A stretch of DNA of 64,000 nt from Oharaeibacter diazotrophicus (GTDB taxonomy: Bacteria > Pseudomonadota > Alphaproteobacteria > Rhizobiales > Pleomorphomonadaceae): assembly GCF_004362745.1 (NCBI RefSeq), contig NZ_SNXY01000006.1, positions 124,001 through 188,000 of the forward strand, given 5' to 3'. Each line of letters opens with the position of its first letter. The stretch's first letter is position 1. Of the stretch, positions 1-9,300 are shown one piece after another. The notes beneath the pieces were generated by a model. It worked only from the letters and a program-made list of their open reading frames with translations, did not search any database and was not told the origin of the DNA. The translations under genes and the position numbers were made by a program.

Positions 1-41
1 GCGGGCAGGTCGGTCTCGTTCGATCCATCCCCCAGCGCCAT
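1..41 (-). CDS. N-terminus of an unidentified protein, cut by the left edge
   Basis: An ATG on the minus strand at 41..39 is preceded by a good ribosome binding site (GGGGAGG, 2-3 bases upstream on that strand) and opens a frame that runs off the window, reading MALGDGSNETDLP. Thirteen residues are too few to identify a family. A possible promoter lies 45-75 bases upstream. The call as a real gene rests only on the start codon, the ribosome binding site and the open frame. Confidence 0.45.
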   Translation of the reverse strand, partial: MALGDGSNETDLP

Positions 42-86
42 GTCCTCCCCCCGTCGGGATCCCCTGCGGTGATCAAATTAAGGCAC

Positions 87-115
87 TGCTATGTATTCGA
101 CCAGATGCGCGTCAA
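87..115 (-). promoter_or_regulatory. Candidate sigma-70 promoter for the gene leaving at the left edge
   Basis: Reading the minus strand, TTGACG (115..110) is followed after 17 bases by ATAGCA (92..87), in a stretch that is clearly richer in A+T than its surroundings. It points toward the start codon at 41. The -35 box is good and the -10 box is poor, so this is a weak call. Confidence 0.3.
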
Positions 116-161
116 TGCTGAGTTCACCATGAAAATGACACGCGCTGAAGCCCGCCGGTGC

Positions 162-497
162 TCACCATCCCGTGTCTTTTGTGTCCGTCGTCGAATCGTC
201 GTCGCCGAGGGGGCGTCGGACCCCCCAGCCGGCGAGCGCGGCCGCGAGGTCCTCGCGCACGAAATGGCGGGCGGCGTCGCGGTCGTAGCCCTCGTCGAGC
301 AGGCTGTCGTAGTCGGTGAAGACGTGGCGGGCGTAGGCGACGAGCGAGAGCCAGGCGGCGGTCTCGGGCTTGGCGCGGGCGAGGCCGGCACTGTCGACGG
401 CGTGGTCGGCGACCACGGAGAACTCGTGCGCGGGCAGACCAGGCGCCAGGCGGCGCAGCGCCGTCTCGATCGCCGCGCGCGTCGCCAGGACGGTCAG
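162..497 (-). CDS. DUF2293 domain protein, probable CTG start
   Basis: The 111-residue product carries the conserved core of DUF2293 (residues about 47-92), including AWLSLVAYARHVFTDYDSLL, GYDRDAARHFV and the closing W-G. The function of the family is not known to me. No ATG, GTG or TTG lies at a plausible place upstream in this frame. The CTG at 497..495 overlaps the stop of the upstream 66-aa membrane protein as CTGA, the same geometry as the ATGA/GTGA overlaps seen elsewhere in the window, so I take CTG as the start. An internal GTG (codon 28) would keep the domain but lose the conserved N-terminal helix. The tail is rich in Asp and Thr. It is translationally coupled to the membrane protein gene. 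Confidence 0.7.
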   Translation of the reverse strand: MTVLATRAAIETALRRLAPGLPAHEFSVVADHAVDSAGLARAKPETAAWLSLVAYARHVFTDYDSLLDEGYDRDAARHFVREDLAAALAGWGVRRPLGDDDSTTDTKDTGW

Positions 498-694
498 CCC
501 CCGAATTCGCCGCCGACCGCGACCATCGCCGCCAGCAAGAGCACCGCGCCGCTGGCGAAGGCCCAGGCGAGGACCTCGAGCTTCTGCTTGTCGTCGTGGA
601 AGGTCGGGCCGTTCGGCAGGACGCTGCGCACCGTCGCGGCACCGGTGGCCGCGAGCACGACGACGCAGAACAGGAAGGGCAGGGCGTCGGGCAT
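494..694 (-). CDS. Small 66-aa membrane protein of unknown function
   Basis: The protein starts MPDALPFLFCVVVLAATGA and has two predicted membrane segments: residues about 4-23 and 46-61. They are separated by a polar stretch, PNGPTFHDDKQKLEV, which carries charged residues and would face one side of the membrane. This two-helix hairpin is about the size seen in several uncharacterised alphaproteobacterial inner-membrane proteins. I do not recognise a named family. The gene lies 71 bases downstream of the cyclase gene on the same strand and overlaps the DUF2293 gene by four bases, so the three are probably co-transcribed. Confidence 0.65.
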   Translation of the reverse strand: MPDALPFLFCVVVLAATGAATVRSVLPNGPTFHDDKQKLEVLAWAFASGAVLLLAAMVAVGGEFGG

Positions 695-765
695 GGTCGG
701 GCACCACTCGTCGAACGTTTCGGACCGGACCGTTGAATGGGCGATTTGCGGCGTGAGCGCAAGTC

Positions 766-2577
766 CTACCCGCCATGCGTCGCCTCCGCCACCCCCGAAC
801 GGGTGACAGCCCACACCGCCTCCGGCTCGCTCCGGCCGCGCGGGACCACGCTGTCGACGGCCGTGAAGGCGAAGCGCTCGCCGAGGGCCGCACGGGTGGC
901 GTCGCCGACCAGGATCGGAACGTCGTAGCGCCGGGTCAGCGTCTGCAGGCGGGCGGCGGTGTTCACGGTGTCGCCGAGCGCGGTGTAGTCGAAGCGTGCC
1001 GACGAGCCCATGTTGCCGACCACAGCCTCGCCGGTGTTGACGCCGACGCCGACCGCGAGCGGACCGATCGGCCGCCCGGTACCGTCGGGCTCGCGCTCGA
1101 TCGCCGCCGACAGCCGCGCCACCGCCTCGACCATGGCGAGCGCCGCCTCGACCGCGCGGCCGGCGTGGTCGGGCTCCTCCAGCGGGGCGTTCCAGAATGC
1201 CATGACGCAGTCGCCCATGTACTTGTCGATGGTGCCGCCGCGCTTCAGGATCTCGTCGGAGAGCGGATCGAGCACCCGGTTGACGAGCTGCGTCAGCCGT
1301 TCCGGCTCGTCCTTGAGCCGCTCGGCGATGCCGGTGAAGCCGCGCAGGTCGCAGAAGAGCACCGTCAGCTCGCGCCGCTCGCCGCCGAGCCGGAGCGCCG
1401 CCGGCTCGGCGGCGAGCCGCTCGACCAGTTCCGGCGCGAGATACTGGCGGAAGGCGCGGACGATGTCGCGCCTGAGGCGGCGCTCGGCGGCGAAGTCGGC
1501 GATGCCCTGGACGGTCAGCACCGTCGTGAAGGCGAGGGCGGGGCAGACCGGCGACACCCAGACGTGGCGGAACGCCAGCAGCAGCCCCGCGCCGGCCACC
1601 ATGGCCGCGGTGAAGGCGGCGCCGCCGACGATCGCCGCCGGATGGGTGCCGCCCCTGACCGAGAGGCCGGCGAGGAGCGCGGCGAGGGCGGTGAGGACGA
1701 CGCCGAGGCTCGCCGGCGTGGCGGTGATCGCGCGGTCGAGGCGGAGCGTGTCGAGGATCGCCGCCTGGACCTCGACGCCGGGCACGAGGCGGCCGGTGCG
1801 CGGCGTGAACGGGGTCGCGAAGGCGTCGGTGCCCGACGCCTTGACGTCCGGCACCGCCTGGAGGCTGAGCCCGACCAGCACGATGGCGTCGCGGAAGGTG
1901 CCGGGCGGCAGCGTGCCGGCCGGGTCGAGCGCCTGATAGTAGGACACGGTGCGGTAGGTCCGCGCCGGACCGACCGGGGCGATCAGGTCGCCGGGCGCGG
2001 TGGCGGCCGGACGCTCGCCGGCCGCCTCGAGCAGCCGGCGCGCGAAGCCGTCGGCGAAGGGCGGCACGCGCCGGAGCACGCCGTCGCCGTCGAGCATCAC
2101 CGAGACGAGGCCGGAACGGGCGCCGGCGGCGGTGAGCGTCTGCAGCGGTTCGGTGCGCAGGATCTGGTCGGCCTGGGGCGTCTCGACCACGCTCTCGTCG
2201 GCGCCGAGCACCACGTCGGGCTCGAGGGCGGCGGCGAAGGCCTCGTCGTCGCGGTCGTTCGAGGCCTCGGCGAAGACGACGTCGAAGCCGATCGCCCGCG
2301 CGCCCGCGGTGCGCAGCGCCCGGACGAGGCGGCCGTGCAGGGCGCGCGGCCACGGCCACTGGTCGCCGACGTCGGCGAAGGACGGCTCGTCGATCGCGAC
2401 GATCACCACGTCCGGCGACGGCGCGGCGGGACGCAGCGTGGCGGCGAAGTCGACGAGGCGGGCGTCGAGCAGGTGGAACGGCCCGCTCGCCGAGACCGCC
2501 ACCACGGCGGCGGTTGTGACGGCGACGAGGGTCGCGACCAGGGCGCTGCGCCGGCGCGGACCCGCCAGCGCCGCCAT
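766..2577 (-). CDS. CHASE2-domain class III adenylate/guanylate cyclase
   Basis: The 603-residue protein makes a cyclic nucleotide in response to an extracytoplasmic signal. A signal-anchor helix (residues about 11-31) is followed by a periplasmic CHASE2 sensor domain (about 35-310; DVVIVAIDEPSF and WPWPR are typical). A cluster of membrane helices follows (about 310-380) and then a class III catalytic domain (about 400-570). Catalytic motifs are intact: VLFCDLRGFT with the metal Asp, KYMGDCVMAFWN with the purine-selecting Lys, and YTALGDTVNTAARL. The Lys favours ATP over GTP. The start codon overlaps the stop of the upstream FecR/TPR/barrel gene by one base (TGATG), so the two proteins are translationally coupled and very likely work together. 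Confidence 0.9.
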   Translation of the reverse strand: MAALAGPRRRSALVATLVAVTTAAVVAVSASGPFHLLDARLVDFAATLRPAAPSPDVVIVAIDEPSFADVGDQWPWPRALHGRLVRALRTAGARAIGFDVVFAEASNDRDDEAFAAALEPDVVLGADESVVETPQADQILRTEPLQTLTAAGARSGLVSVMLDGDGVLRRVPPFADGFARRLLEAAGERPAATAPGDLIAPVGPARTYRTVSYYQALDPAGTLPPGTFRDAIVLVGLSLQAVPDVKASGTDAFATPFTPRTGRLVPGVEVQAAILDTLRLDRAITATPASLGVVLTALAALLAGLSVRGGTHPAAIVGGAAFTAAMVAGAGLLLAFRHVWVSPVCPALAFTTVLTVQGIADFAAERRLRRDIVRAFRQYLAPELVERLAAEPAALRLGGERRELTVLFCDLRGFTGIAERLKDEPERLTQLVNRVLDPLSDEILKRGGTIDKYMGDCVMAFWNAPLEEPDHAGRAVEAALAMVEAVARLSAAIEREPDGTGRPIGPLAVGVGVNTGEAVVGNMGSSARFDYTALGDTVNTAARLQTLTRRYDVPILVGDATRAALGERFAFTAVDSVVPRGRSEPEAVWAVTRSGVAEATHGG

Positions 2578-5500
2578 CAGAATCGGACCGCCAGCTTCGC
2601 CTCGACCGTGCGGCCCCAGCCGGGCGTGTCGGGGGCGATGTCGAAATGCTTGTCGAGGATGTTGTAGAGGCCGACGTCGAAGACAAAACGGCCACCGTCG
2701 GGCTCGTAGCGGAACTTGGCGTCGACGGTGAAGGCCTCGTCGAGCCGGGTGCCGAGGTCGTCGCCGAGGCGCTCGCCGACGTAGGTGCCGGACAGCGTCA
2801 CCCGCCAGCGCGCCGGATCGACGTAGGCGAGGCCGACCCGCGCCATCGTCTCGGGCACGTAGGGGATGTCGGCGCCGGTGCCGTCGTCCGAGCGGGCGAG
2901 CGCCAGGGTGGCGAAAGCGCCGAAGCCGTGGCCGAGGAGCAGGTTGGCCGAGGCGGTCAGACGGTCGACCTCGCCGTCGGCGACGGTGTAGGTCTCGAGC
3001 GTGCCGGGATTGGTGATCGACAGCCGCTCGAGCCACTGGTGCTGGTACTCGATCGCCGTGAACAGGTTGTCCGACCACTCGGCCTCCCACTTCGCACCGA
3101 CGGTGTCGGCGGTGGCGCCGGAATCGAGCGGGGCGTCGTAGGGGCGCAGCCCGACGGCGCCGATCGGCTCCAAGGTGGCGAGGCCGGGCATGTCGACGTC
3201 GCGCTCGGCGAAGGCGCGCAGCCACTGGCCCTCGTAGAACGACCAAGCGACGCCGACGCGCGGGCCGAGGTCGAAGCCCTGGTCGCGGCCGCCGCCGTCG
3301 CTTTCGGCGATCCCGGTGTCGTGGAAGGTGCCGTCGAGGCCGACCTCGAAGGCCAGGTCACGGTTCGGCTCGAAGCGCAGGTTGCCGTAGGCGCGGGCGA
3401 AGGAGAAGTCGCGCGTCTCCGCGCCGCTCTGCGTGCTCGGGTCGCCGCCCGGCGGCGTCGTGGTGGTCGAGAGCGCCGAGCGCTCGTCACCGCCGCCGCC
3501 CTCGAGGCCGTAGACGAAGCTCCAGGCGTCGCCGCCGATCATGTGCTGCAGGCTGCCACGGACGACGCGCTGGCGGACCTCGGCGTCGAAGTCGGCGAGC
3601 GTGCCTTCGCCGTCGGTCGGGACGTCGAACAGGTTGGCCCGGTCGGTGCGGTCGCCGTAGGTGACCGCGGCGTTGACGACGTTGCGCCAGCCGATCGTGT
3701 GGCTCCAGGTGGTGCCGGTCTGGACGGCGTCGGAGCGGATCAGGTCGTCCGGCGTCGGCCACCACCACACGCCCGGTGTCGCGACGTGCTGGCGGCCGGC
3801 GGTGACGAAGCTGGTGACGCGGTCGTAGGGCGTCGGCGTCGCCCCGAGGATCACCGACAGCGACCCCAGGCGATCGTCGACGTTGCTGTCGTTGCCGTCG
3901 AAACGGTCGACCGTGAGGTTGGCGCTGAGGCCGAACGGGAACGGCTTCAGCGCGAAGGCCTGGATGTTGGTCTCGCTGCTCCAGCCGCGGCCCTCGCCGA
4001 AGGTCAGGCCGCCGATCGTCTCGGCCTCGAGGAAGGGCGCGTGCAGCAACTGGCGCCGCCGGAGCGTGGCGCCGATCGCGAGCGGGTCGTGCAGCAGGCC
4101 CTGCAGCAGGATCGAGAAGTCGTCCTCGCCCGAGCCCCGGTCGGGGGCGAGGTCGCCGCGGGCGAGGGCGTCGGTGAAGGCGGTGGCGTTGCCCTCGGCG
4201 GCGGCGTCGTTGTAGCCGGAGAAGTCGAAGCGCGAGAACGAGCGGTCGCCGTAGTAGTCGGCCCAGGCGGACAGCCCGGCGAAGCGCATGGCGTCGGCGA
4301 CGGTGGAGAGCGCGTCGGCGTTGGCCCCGAGGGTGGCGAACCAGCCGCCGCGCGATTCCGAGCGCCTCAGCGCCTCGCGCGCCGCCGCGATCGCCACGTC
4401 CGCCTCGTAGGCGTCGATGGCGAAGCCGGAGCGCACGATCGAGGGCAGGGGATCGTTCGGGTCGAGGCGGTCGGCGTTGTCGAGCGCCTGCCAGGCGGGA
4501 TCGTCCTGGTCGTTCTGGTAATAGGCGGCGGCGAGCAGAAGCAGCGCCTGCGAATAGGTCGGGTTGGCGGTCGAGCCCTTCAGCAGCGCCTCGATCGCCG
4601 CGGGCATGTCGCCCTTCTGCAAGTACCAGCGGCCGAGCGCCACGTAGGCGACGTCGAAGGCGGGATCGAGGGCGAGGGCGCGGTCGATCTCGGCCCTGGC
4701 CTCCTCCATGCGGTTCTGCTCGAGCAGCATCAGCGCGTAGTTGGCGTGGCCGAGCGGATCCTCGGGGTCGAGTTCGATCGACCGGCGGATCGCCGCCTCG
4801 GACTCGCGCGTGGCGTCGCGGTCGTCGTAGGCGAGCGACACCGCGTTCCAGATCGACGCCGATCCCGGCTGGATCGCCGCCGCGGCGCGGGCGTCGGCGA
4901 GCGCACCGGCAAGGTCGCTCTCGTAGGCGCTGCGGTAGTAGCTGCGCGATTCCAGCGCCATCGGCTCCTGCGGATCGAGCGCCAGCGCGCGCTCGTAGGC
5001 CTCCCGGGTCTGCGCGCGGTCGTCGACCACCGCCGCGAGCTGCGAACGCGCCGCCGGCAGGTAGGAATCGGTCGGCCAGCGCCGCTCGGCCTCCTTCAGG
5101 AGGTCGATCGCGGCCGGGACGCCCTCGCGGAAGGCGAGGCCGTAGGCGGCGGCCGTGGCGGCATAGGGGCTGTCGAAACCGGCCGGCGGCGTCGACGGCC
5201 GGTCGGGATGGGCGAGCGTGTCGGCGAAATGGGCAGCGTAGAGCGCGACGGTGCGGCGCTTCGGGTCGAGCCGCGGCTGGGCGGCGCGGAGCGTCGCGGC
5301 GGCGGCGGCGTAGCGGCCCTCGTTGGCGGCGAGCAGGCCCTCGACGAGGTCGAGCCGGGCGGCCTCGGCCGGCGACGGCCGCAGCGCGCGGGCGGCCGCG
5401 ACCGCGGCGCGGGTGTCGGCGCGGCTGTCGAAGCCGAAGGCGATCTCGGCACGCGCGACGGCGTCCGCGACGCCGCGCGCCGCCGGCGGGATCGCGTCGA

Positions 5501-6179
5501 TCCGCGCCCGCTCCTCGCGCTGCTCCCGCGTCGAGCCCGGGTGCGCCGACAGGAGCTGGAAGGCGTAGCGGATCGGCATGTAATAGAGCATCTGCTCGCG
5601 GTCGTCCGGGCGCACCACAACCGTCTTGGTCGGCGCCTCGCCGACCGCCACGGTCGCGGCCTCGCCGGGCTGCACCACCACGCTGCCTTGCGCGTTGGCG
5701 AGCTCGACCTTGCCCTCGAGCACGATCAGCGACGTCCGCCTGTCCGGCCCGACGGTCAGCGTCCAGTCGGTGCCGCGGATCGCCGCCGCCGCCGCCGGGG
5801 TCTCGACCGTGACCGCCGAGCCGCCGCGGGCCGCGCGCGCCCAGATGGTGCCGCCGGAAAGGTCGAAGCGCGAATCGCCGTTCGGCCGGAGCTCCTTGAT
5901 CCGCATCGTGGTGTTACGGCCGATGCGCAGCTGGGTCTGGTCGGCGAACAGGACGGCGAGCTGACCCTCGGCGTTGGTGCGCAGGCCGTCGCCGGTGCGC
6001 ACCTCTTGGCGCACCTCCACGGGAATCCAGCCCGGCCGCTCGCCGAGCTCGAGCTGTTCGCCCCGCTTCACGGCGACGACGGTGCCGGCCACGGGCGGAT
6101 CGCGCGGCACGATTTCCGCGGCCGCGGCGCTCGCGTAGACGGCGGCCGCGGTGGTGAGGACGAGGTTGCGCAGGCGCAT
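2577..6179 (-). CDS. Secreted FecR-TPR protein with C-terminal outer-membrane beta-barrel
   Basis: This 1200-residue protein combines modules normally found apart. A signal peptide (1-21, ending ASAAAA) is followed by a FecR-type domain (about 60-185; LRIGRNTTMRIKEL, AAAIRGTDWTL, VVVQPGEAATV). Next come a series of TPR-like helical repeats (about 270-610, with several ALALDP-type repeat ends). The last part, about 715-1200, is an amphipathic beta-strand region resembling the C-terminal barrel of TonB-dependent receptors, with SGTYVGERLGDD, VDAKFRYEP, LYNILDK and a terminal Phe (AVRF). No plug domain or TonB box is visible. I chose the ATG at 6179 because the signal peptide starts there; the frame stays open further upstream. 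It likely presents the sensor to the overlapping CHASE2 cyclase. Confidence 0.8.
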   Translation of the reverse strand: MRLRNLVLTTAAAVYASAAAAEIVPRDPPVAGTVVAVKRGEQLELGERPGWIPVEVRQEVRTGDGLRTNAEGQLAVLFADQTQLRIGRNTTMRIKELRPNGDSRFDLSGGTIWARAARGGSAVTVETPAAAAAIRGTDWTLTVGPDRRTSLIVLEGKVELANAQGSVVVQPGEAATVAVGEAPTKTVVVRPDDREQMLYYMPIRYAFQLLSAHPGSTREQREERARIDAIPPAARGVADAVARAEIAFGFDSRADTRAAVAAARALRPSPAEAARLDLVEGLLAANEGRYAAAAATLRAAQPRLDPKRRTVALYAAHFADTLAHPDRPSTPPAGFDSPYAATAAAYGLAFREGVPAAIDLLKEAERRWPTDSYLPAARSQLAAVVDDRAQTREAYERALALDPQEPMALESRSYYRSAYESDLAGALADARAAAAIQPGSASIWNAVSLAYDDRDATRESEAAIRRSIELDPEDPLGHANYALMLLEQNRMEEARAEIDRALALDPAFDVAYVALGRWYLQKGDMPAAIEALLKGSTANPTYSQALLLLAAAYYQNDQDDPAWQALDNADRLDPNDPLPSIVRSGFAIDAYEADVAIAAAREALRRSESRGGWFATLGANADALSTVADAMRFAGLSAWADYYGDRSFSRFDFSGYNDAAAEGNATAFTDALARGDLAPDRGSGEDDFSILLQGLLHDPLAIGATLRRRQLLHAPFLEAETIGGLTFGEGRGWSSETNIQAFALKPFPFGLSANLTVDRFDGNDSNVDDRLGSLSVILGATPTPYDRVTSFVTAGRQHVATPGVWWWPTPDDLIRSDAVQTGTTWSHTIGWRNVVNAAVTYGDRTDRANLFDVPTDGEGTLADFDAEVRQRVVRGSLQHMIGGDAWSFVYGLEGGGGDERSALSTTTTPPGGDPSTQSGAETRDFSFARAYGNLRFEPNRDLAFEVGLDGTFHDTGIAESDGGGRDQGFDLGPRVGVAWSFYEGQWLRAFAERDVDMPGLATLEPIGAVGLRPYDAPLDSGATADTVGAKWEAEWSDNLFTAIEYQHQWLERLSITNPGTLETYTVADGEVDRLTASANLLLGHGFGAFATLALARSDDGTGADIPYVPETMARVGLAYVDPARWRVTLSGTYVGERLGDDLGTRLDEAFTVDAKFRYEPDGGRFVFDVGLYNILDKHFDIAPDTPGWGRTVEAKLAVRF

Positions 6180-6349
6180 GTCGTGAAACTGGACCACCCG
6201 ATTGAACGGCGATGGAACGCGTGCACCGGTCCCGCTGTCAAGGCGTGCGGACCGGCCGCGTGGAGCGGCCGCCTCCGAACGGGCGTCGATCTCGGAAAAT
6301 CGCATGGATCCATCGATTTGCAACGACTGCGAAACGTTTGGCGACCACG
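6180..6349. promoter_or_regulatory. Divergent promoter region of the barrel/cyclase and c-di-GMP genes
   Basis: These 170 bases separate two divergent signalling units. They are locally richer in A+T around 6290-6345 (tcgatttgcaacgactgcg). No convincing paired -35/-10 boxes or operator palindrome could be picked by eye on either strand. Confidence 0.35.
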
Positions 6350-9300
6350 ATGACCGGACCGGGGGCAGGCGATTTGGCGACCATGACGGGGCAGGGGACG
6401 GAAACGGTGTCGGCGCGTGCCGATCGGACGGCATCCGCGAGGATCGCCGCCGCGGTGGCGCTGCTGGCCGTGATCGCCGCCCTTGCCGTGCCCGCGATCG
6501 CACCGGTTCCGGGCGCGCGGGCCTACGTCTGGGTCGCCGACGCCGTCCTGGTCACGGCCGGGCTCGTGGCCCCGGCGCGCCTGCGCATCCCGCTGGTCGC
6601 AATCACCCTTTTCGCAATTCCCGCCGTCGTGTTCGCCACCGGCGCCGCCTCGTTCGAGAGCGCGGTCGCGGACGGGATCGGCGACGCCGTCTGCGTCGCC
6701 GTCGCGCTGGCGATGGCGCTCGGCATGGACGGCGGGCGGACGATCCGCTCCCACGACATCGCCGGCCTGTTGCGCCGGACAGCGGCGGTCGCGTTCGTCG
6801 GTCCGATGGTCGGCGCCCTCGTCGGGGCCGCTCTGCTCGCCGTCCTCGGCGAGGCGGGCTTCGGCGGGGCACTGTGGTCACGGTGGACGGCCGGCTCGGG
6901 TGGCGCGCTGACCGTTCTGCCCGTGCTGCTGTTCCCGCCGATCATCCGGCTCGGCCGGGCCAACGCGCTGCGCGAGTTCATGGAGGCGATGGCGGTGTTG
7001 GCGGCGACGCTGGTGCTCGTCGTCTTCGCCGTGCCGAACCTGCGCTTCCCCTTCGTGGCGGCGATGATCCCGCTGGCGCTGGCGTCGAGCCGGATGCGGC
7101 CGATCCAGATCGCGGGCCTGTGCTCGGCCGTCGCCACCGCCTTCGCGCTCGGCGGCGTCCATGGCGCCTATCACGGCCTCGGCAGTGCGGCCCTAGCGTT
7201 CGACGGCGGCCTGCAGGTGGCGGGCGCGGTCGCCGCCTTCGTGCCCTTCTGCATCGCGGTGCTGGCCGAGCACATCCGCCGCGACAAGCGCGCCCTCGCC
7301 GTCGGTGCGGAACAGCTCCGCCGGGCCTTCCAGGGCAGCGCGGTCGCCGCCGGCATGATCGGTCGCGACGGCACATTCATGCGTGTCAACGCCGCCTGCG
7401 CCGCGCTGTTCGGCCGTACGGAGGCGCAGATCGTCGGTCGGCGGCTCGACGCCTTCTGTCGGGAGGGCGACCTCGACCCGGACTGGCTACCCGGACTGTT
7501 TCCCTTCTCGCGCGACCCGGTGGCCCACCGCGACCTGCGTCTCGTCCGGCCCGACGGCACAGAGGTCTGGGCCCGCGTCCACGCCTCCGCGATCCGCCGC
7601 CGCCCCGGCGCACGCTCGCTCTATCTCTTGGTGCAGATCGAGAACATCGACGCCCAGCGCCGCGCCGTCGACGAACTCGTCCGGGTCCAGACCCTTTGGA
7701 ACTTCGCCCTCGAAGGCGCCGGGCAGGGGGTGTGGGAGGAGGACTATCTCACCGGCAAGGACCACTATTCCCTGACCTGGACGGCGCTGCTCGGCTTCAC
7801 CGAGGCCGACATGGCCGGCCGGCGCTACTGGCCCGACATGGTCCACCCGGACGACCGCGCCGAGGTGGTGCGGCGCGTCCACGAGCACGAGGCCGGTCTG
7901 ACCTCCTCCTTCGAGGCGACCTGCCGGATGCGCCATGCCGACGGCCGCTGGGTCTGGATCCTCGACCGCGGCCGCATCATCGAGCGCGACTCCGAGGGGC
8001 GGCCGGTGCGCATGGTCGGAACCCACACCGACATCACGCGCCAGAAGGAGAACGAGGAGAAGCTCGCGATCCTCAACGAGCGCATGCGCCTCGCCACCGA
8101 GGCCGGCGGCGTCGGGCTGTGGAGCTACGACGTCGCGACCGGCGAGGTGTTCTGGGACGAGCGCATGCACCAGCTCTACGGCATCGACACCGGCGGGTCG
8201 TCGTCGCACGAGGTCTGGTCGGCGTGCCTGCACCCGGACGACCGCGAGGCGACGCTCGCCCTGTTCTTCGCGGCGGTGGAGCACGGGGCCGCCTACAACA
8301 CCGTGTTCCGCATCGTCCGCGGCGACGGCGAAGTGCGCTACATCCGCACCCTCGCCAAGATGACGAAACGCGCCGACGGCGGCGCGCTGATGGTCGGCTG
8401 CAACTGGGACGTCACCGAAATCCGCCTCACCGCCGACGCGCTCGCGGAGGAGAAGGAGCGGCTGCGCGTCACGCTGCATTCGATCGGCGACGCGGTGATC
8501 TGCACCGACACCGCCGGCAACGTCACCTTCATGAACCTCGCCGCCGAGACGCTCACCGGCCACATCGAGCCGATGGTGCGCGGCGCCCCGCTCGCGACGG
8601 TCTACCGCCCGGTCCACGAGGACAGTGGCGAGGAACTGCCGTCCTCGGCGGCCGAGGCGCTGCGCAGCGGTGCGCCGGTGGAGATGGGCCACCCCGCCAA
8701 GCTGGTTCGCCCCGACGGCGTCTCGCGCGCGGTCCGCGACAGTGCCGCGCCCGTGCGTGCGGCGAGCGGCGAGACGATCGGCGTGGTGCTCGTCTTCCAG
8801 GACGTCACCACGGCGCGCGCCCTGCAGCGCGACCTCGCCTACGCCGCCAGCCACGACGCGCTGACCGGCCTGAAGAACCGCACCGCCTTCGAGGGCGCCG
8901 TGCAGGCGGCGCTGGCCGAGGCGCGGGCCGGCGGCCCCGGTCACGCCGTGCTGTTCGTCGACCTCGACCGCTTCAAGGTTCTCAACGACACCGCCGGCCA
9001 CGCCGCCGGCGACACGCTGCTGCGCGAGATCGCCGGCGTGGTCCACGCGGTCGTCCGGCCGGGCGACGTGGTCGCCCGCCTCGGCGGCGACGAGTTCGCC
9101 GTGCTGCTGCGCGACTGCCGGATCGACGAGGCCGAGGCCCAGGGCGCGCGCATCATCGAGGCCGTGCGCTCGCTGCGCTTCTCCTGGAACGACCGCGTCT
9201 ACAACTTCGGCGCCTCGATCGGCGTCACCGCGCTCGACGCCCGCAGCGTCGGCGTCGCCGAGGCGCTCGCCCAGGCCGACGTCGCCTGCTACGCCTCCAA

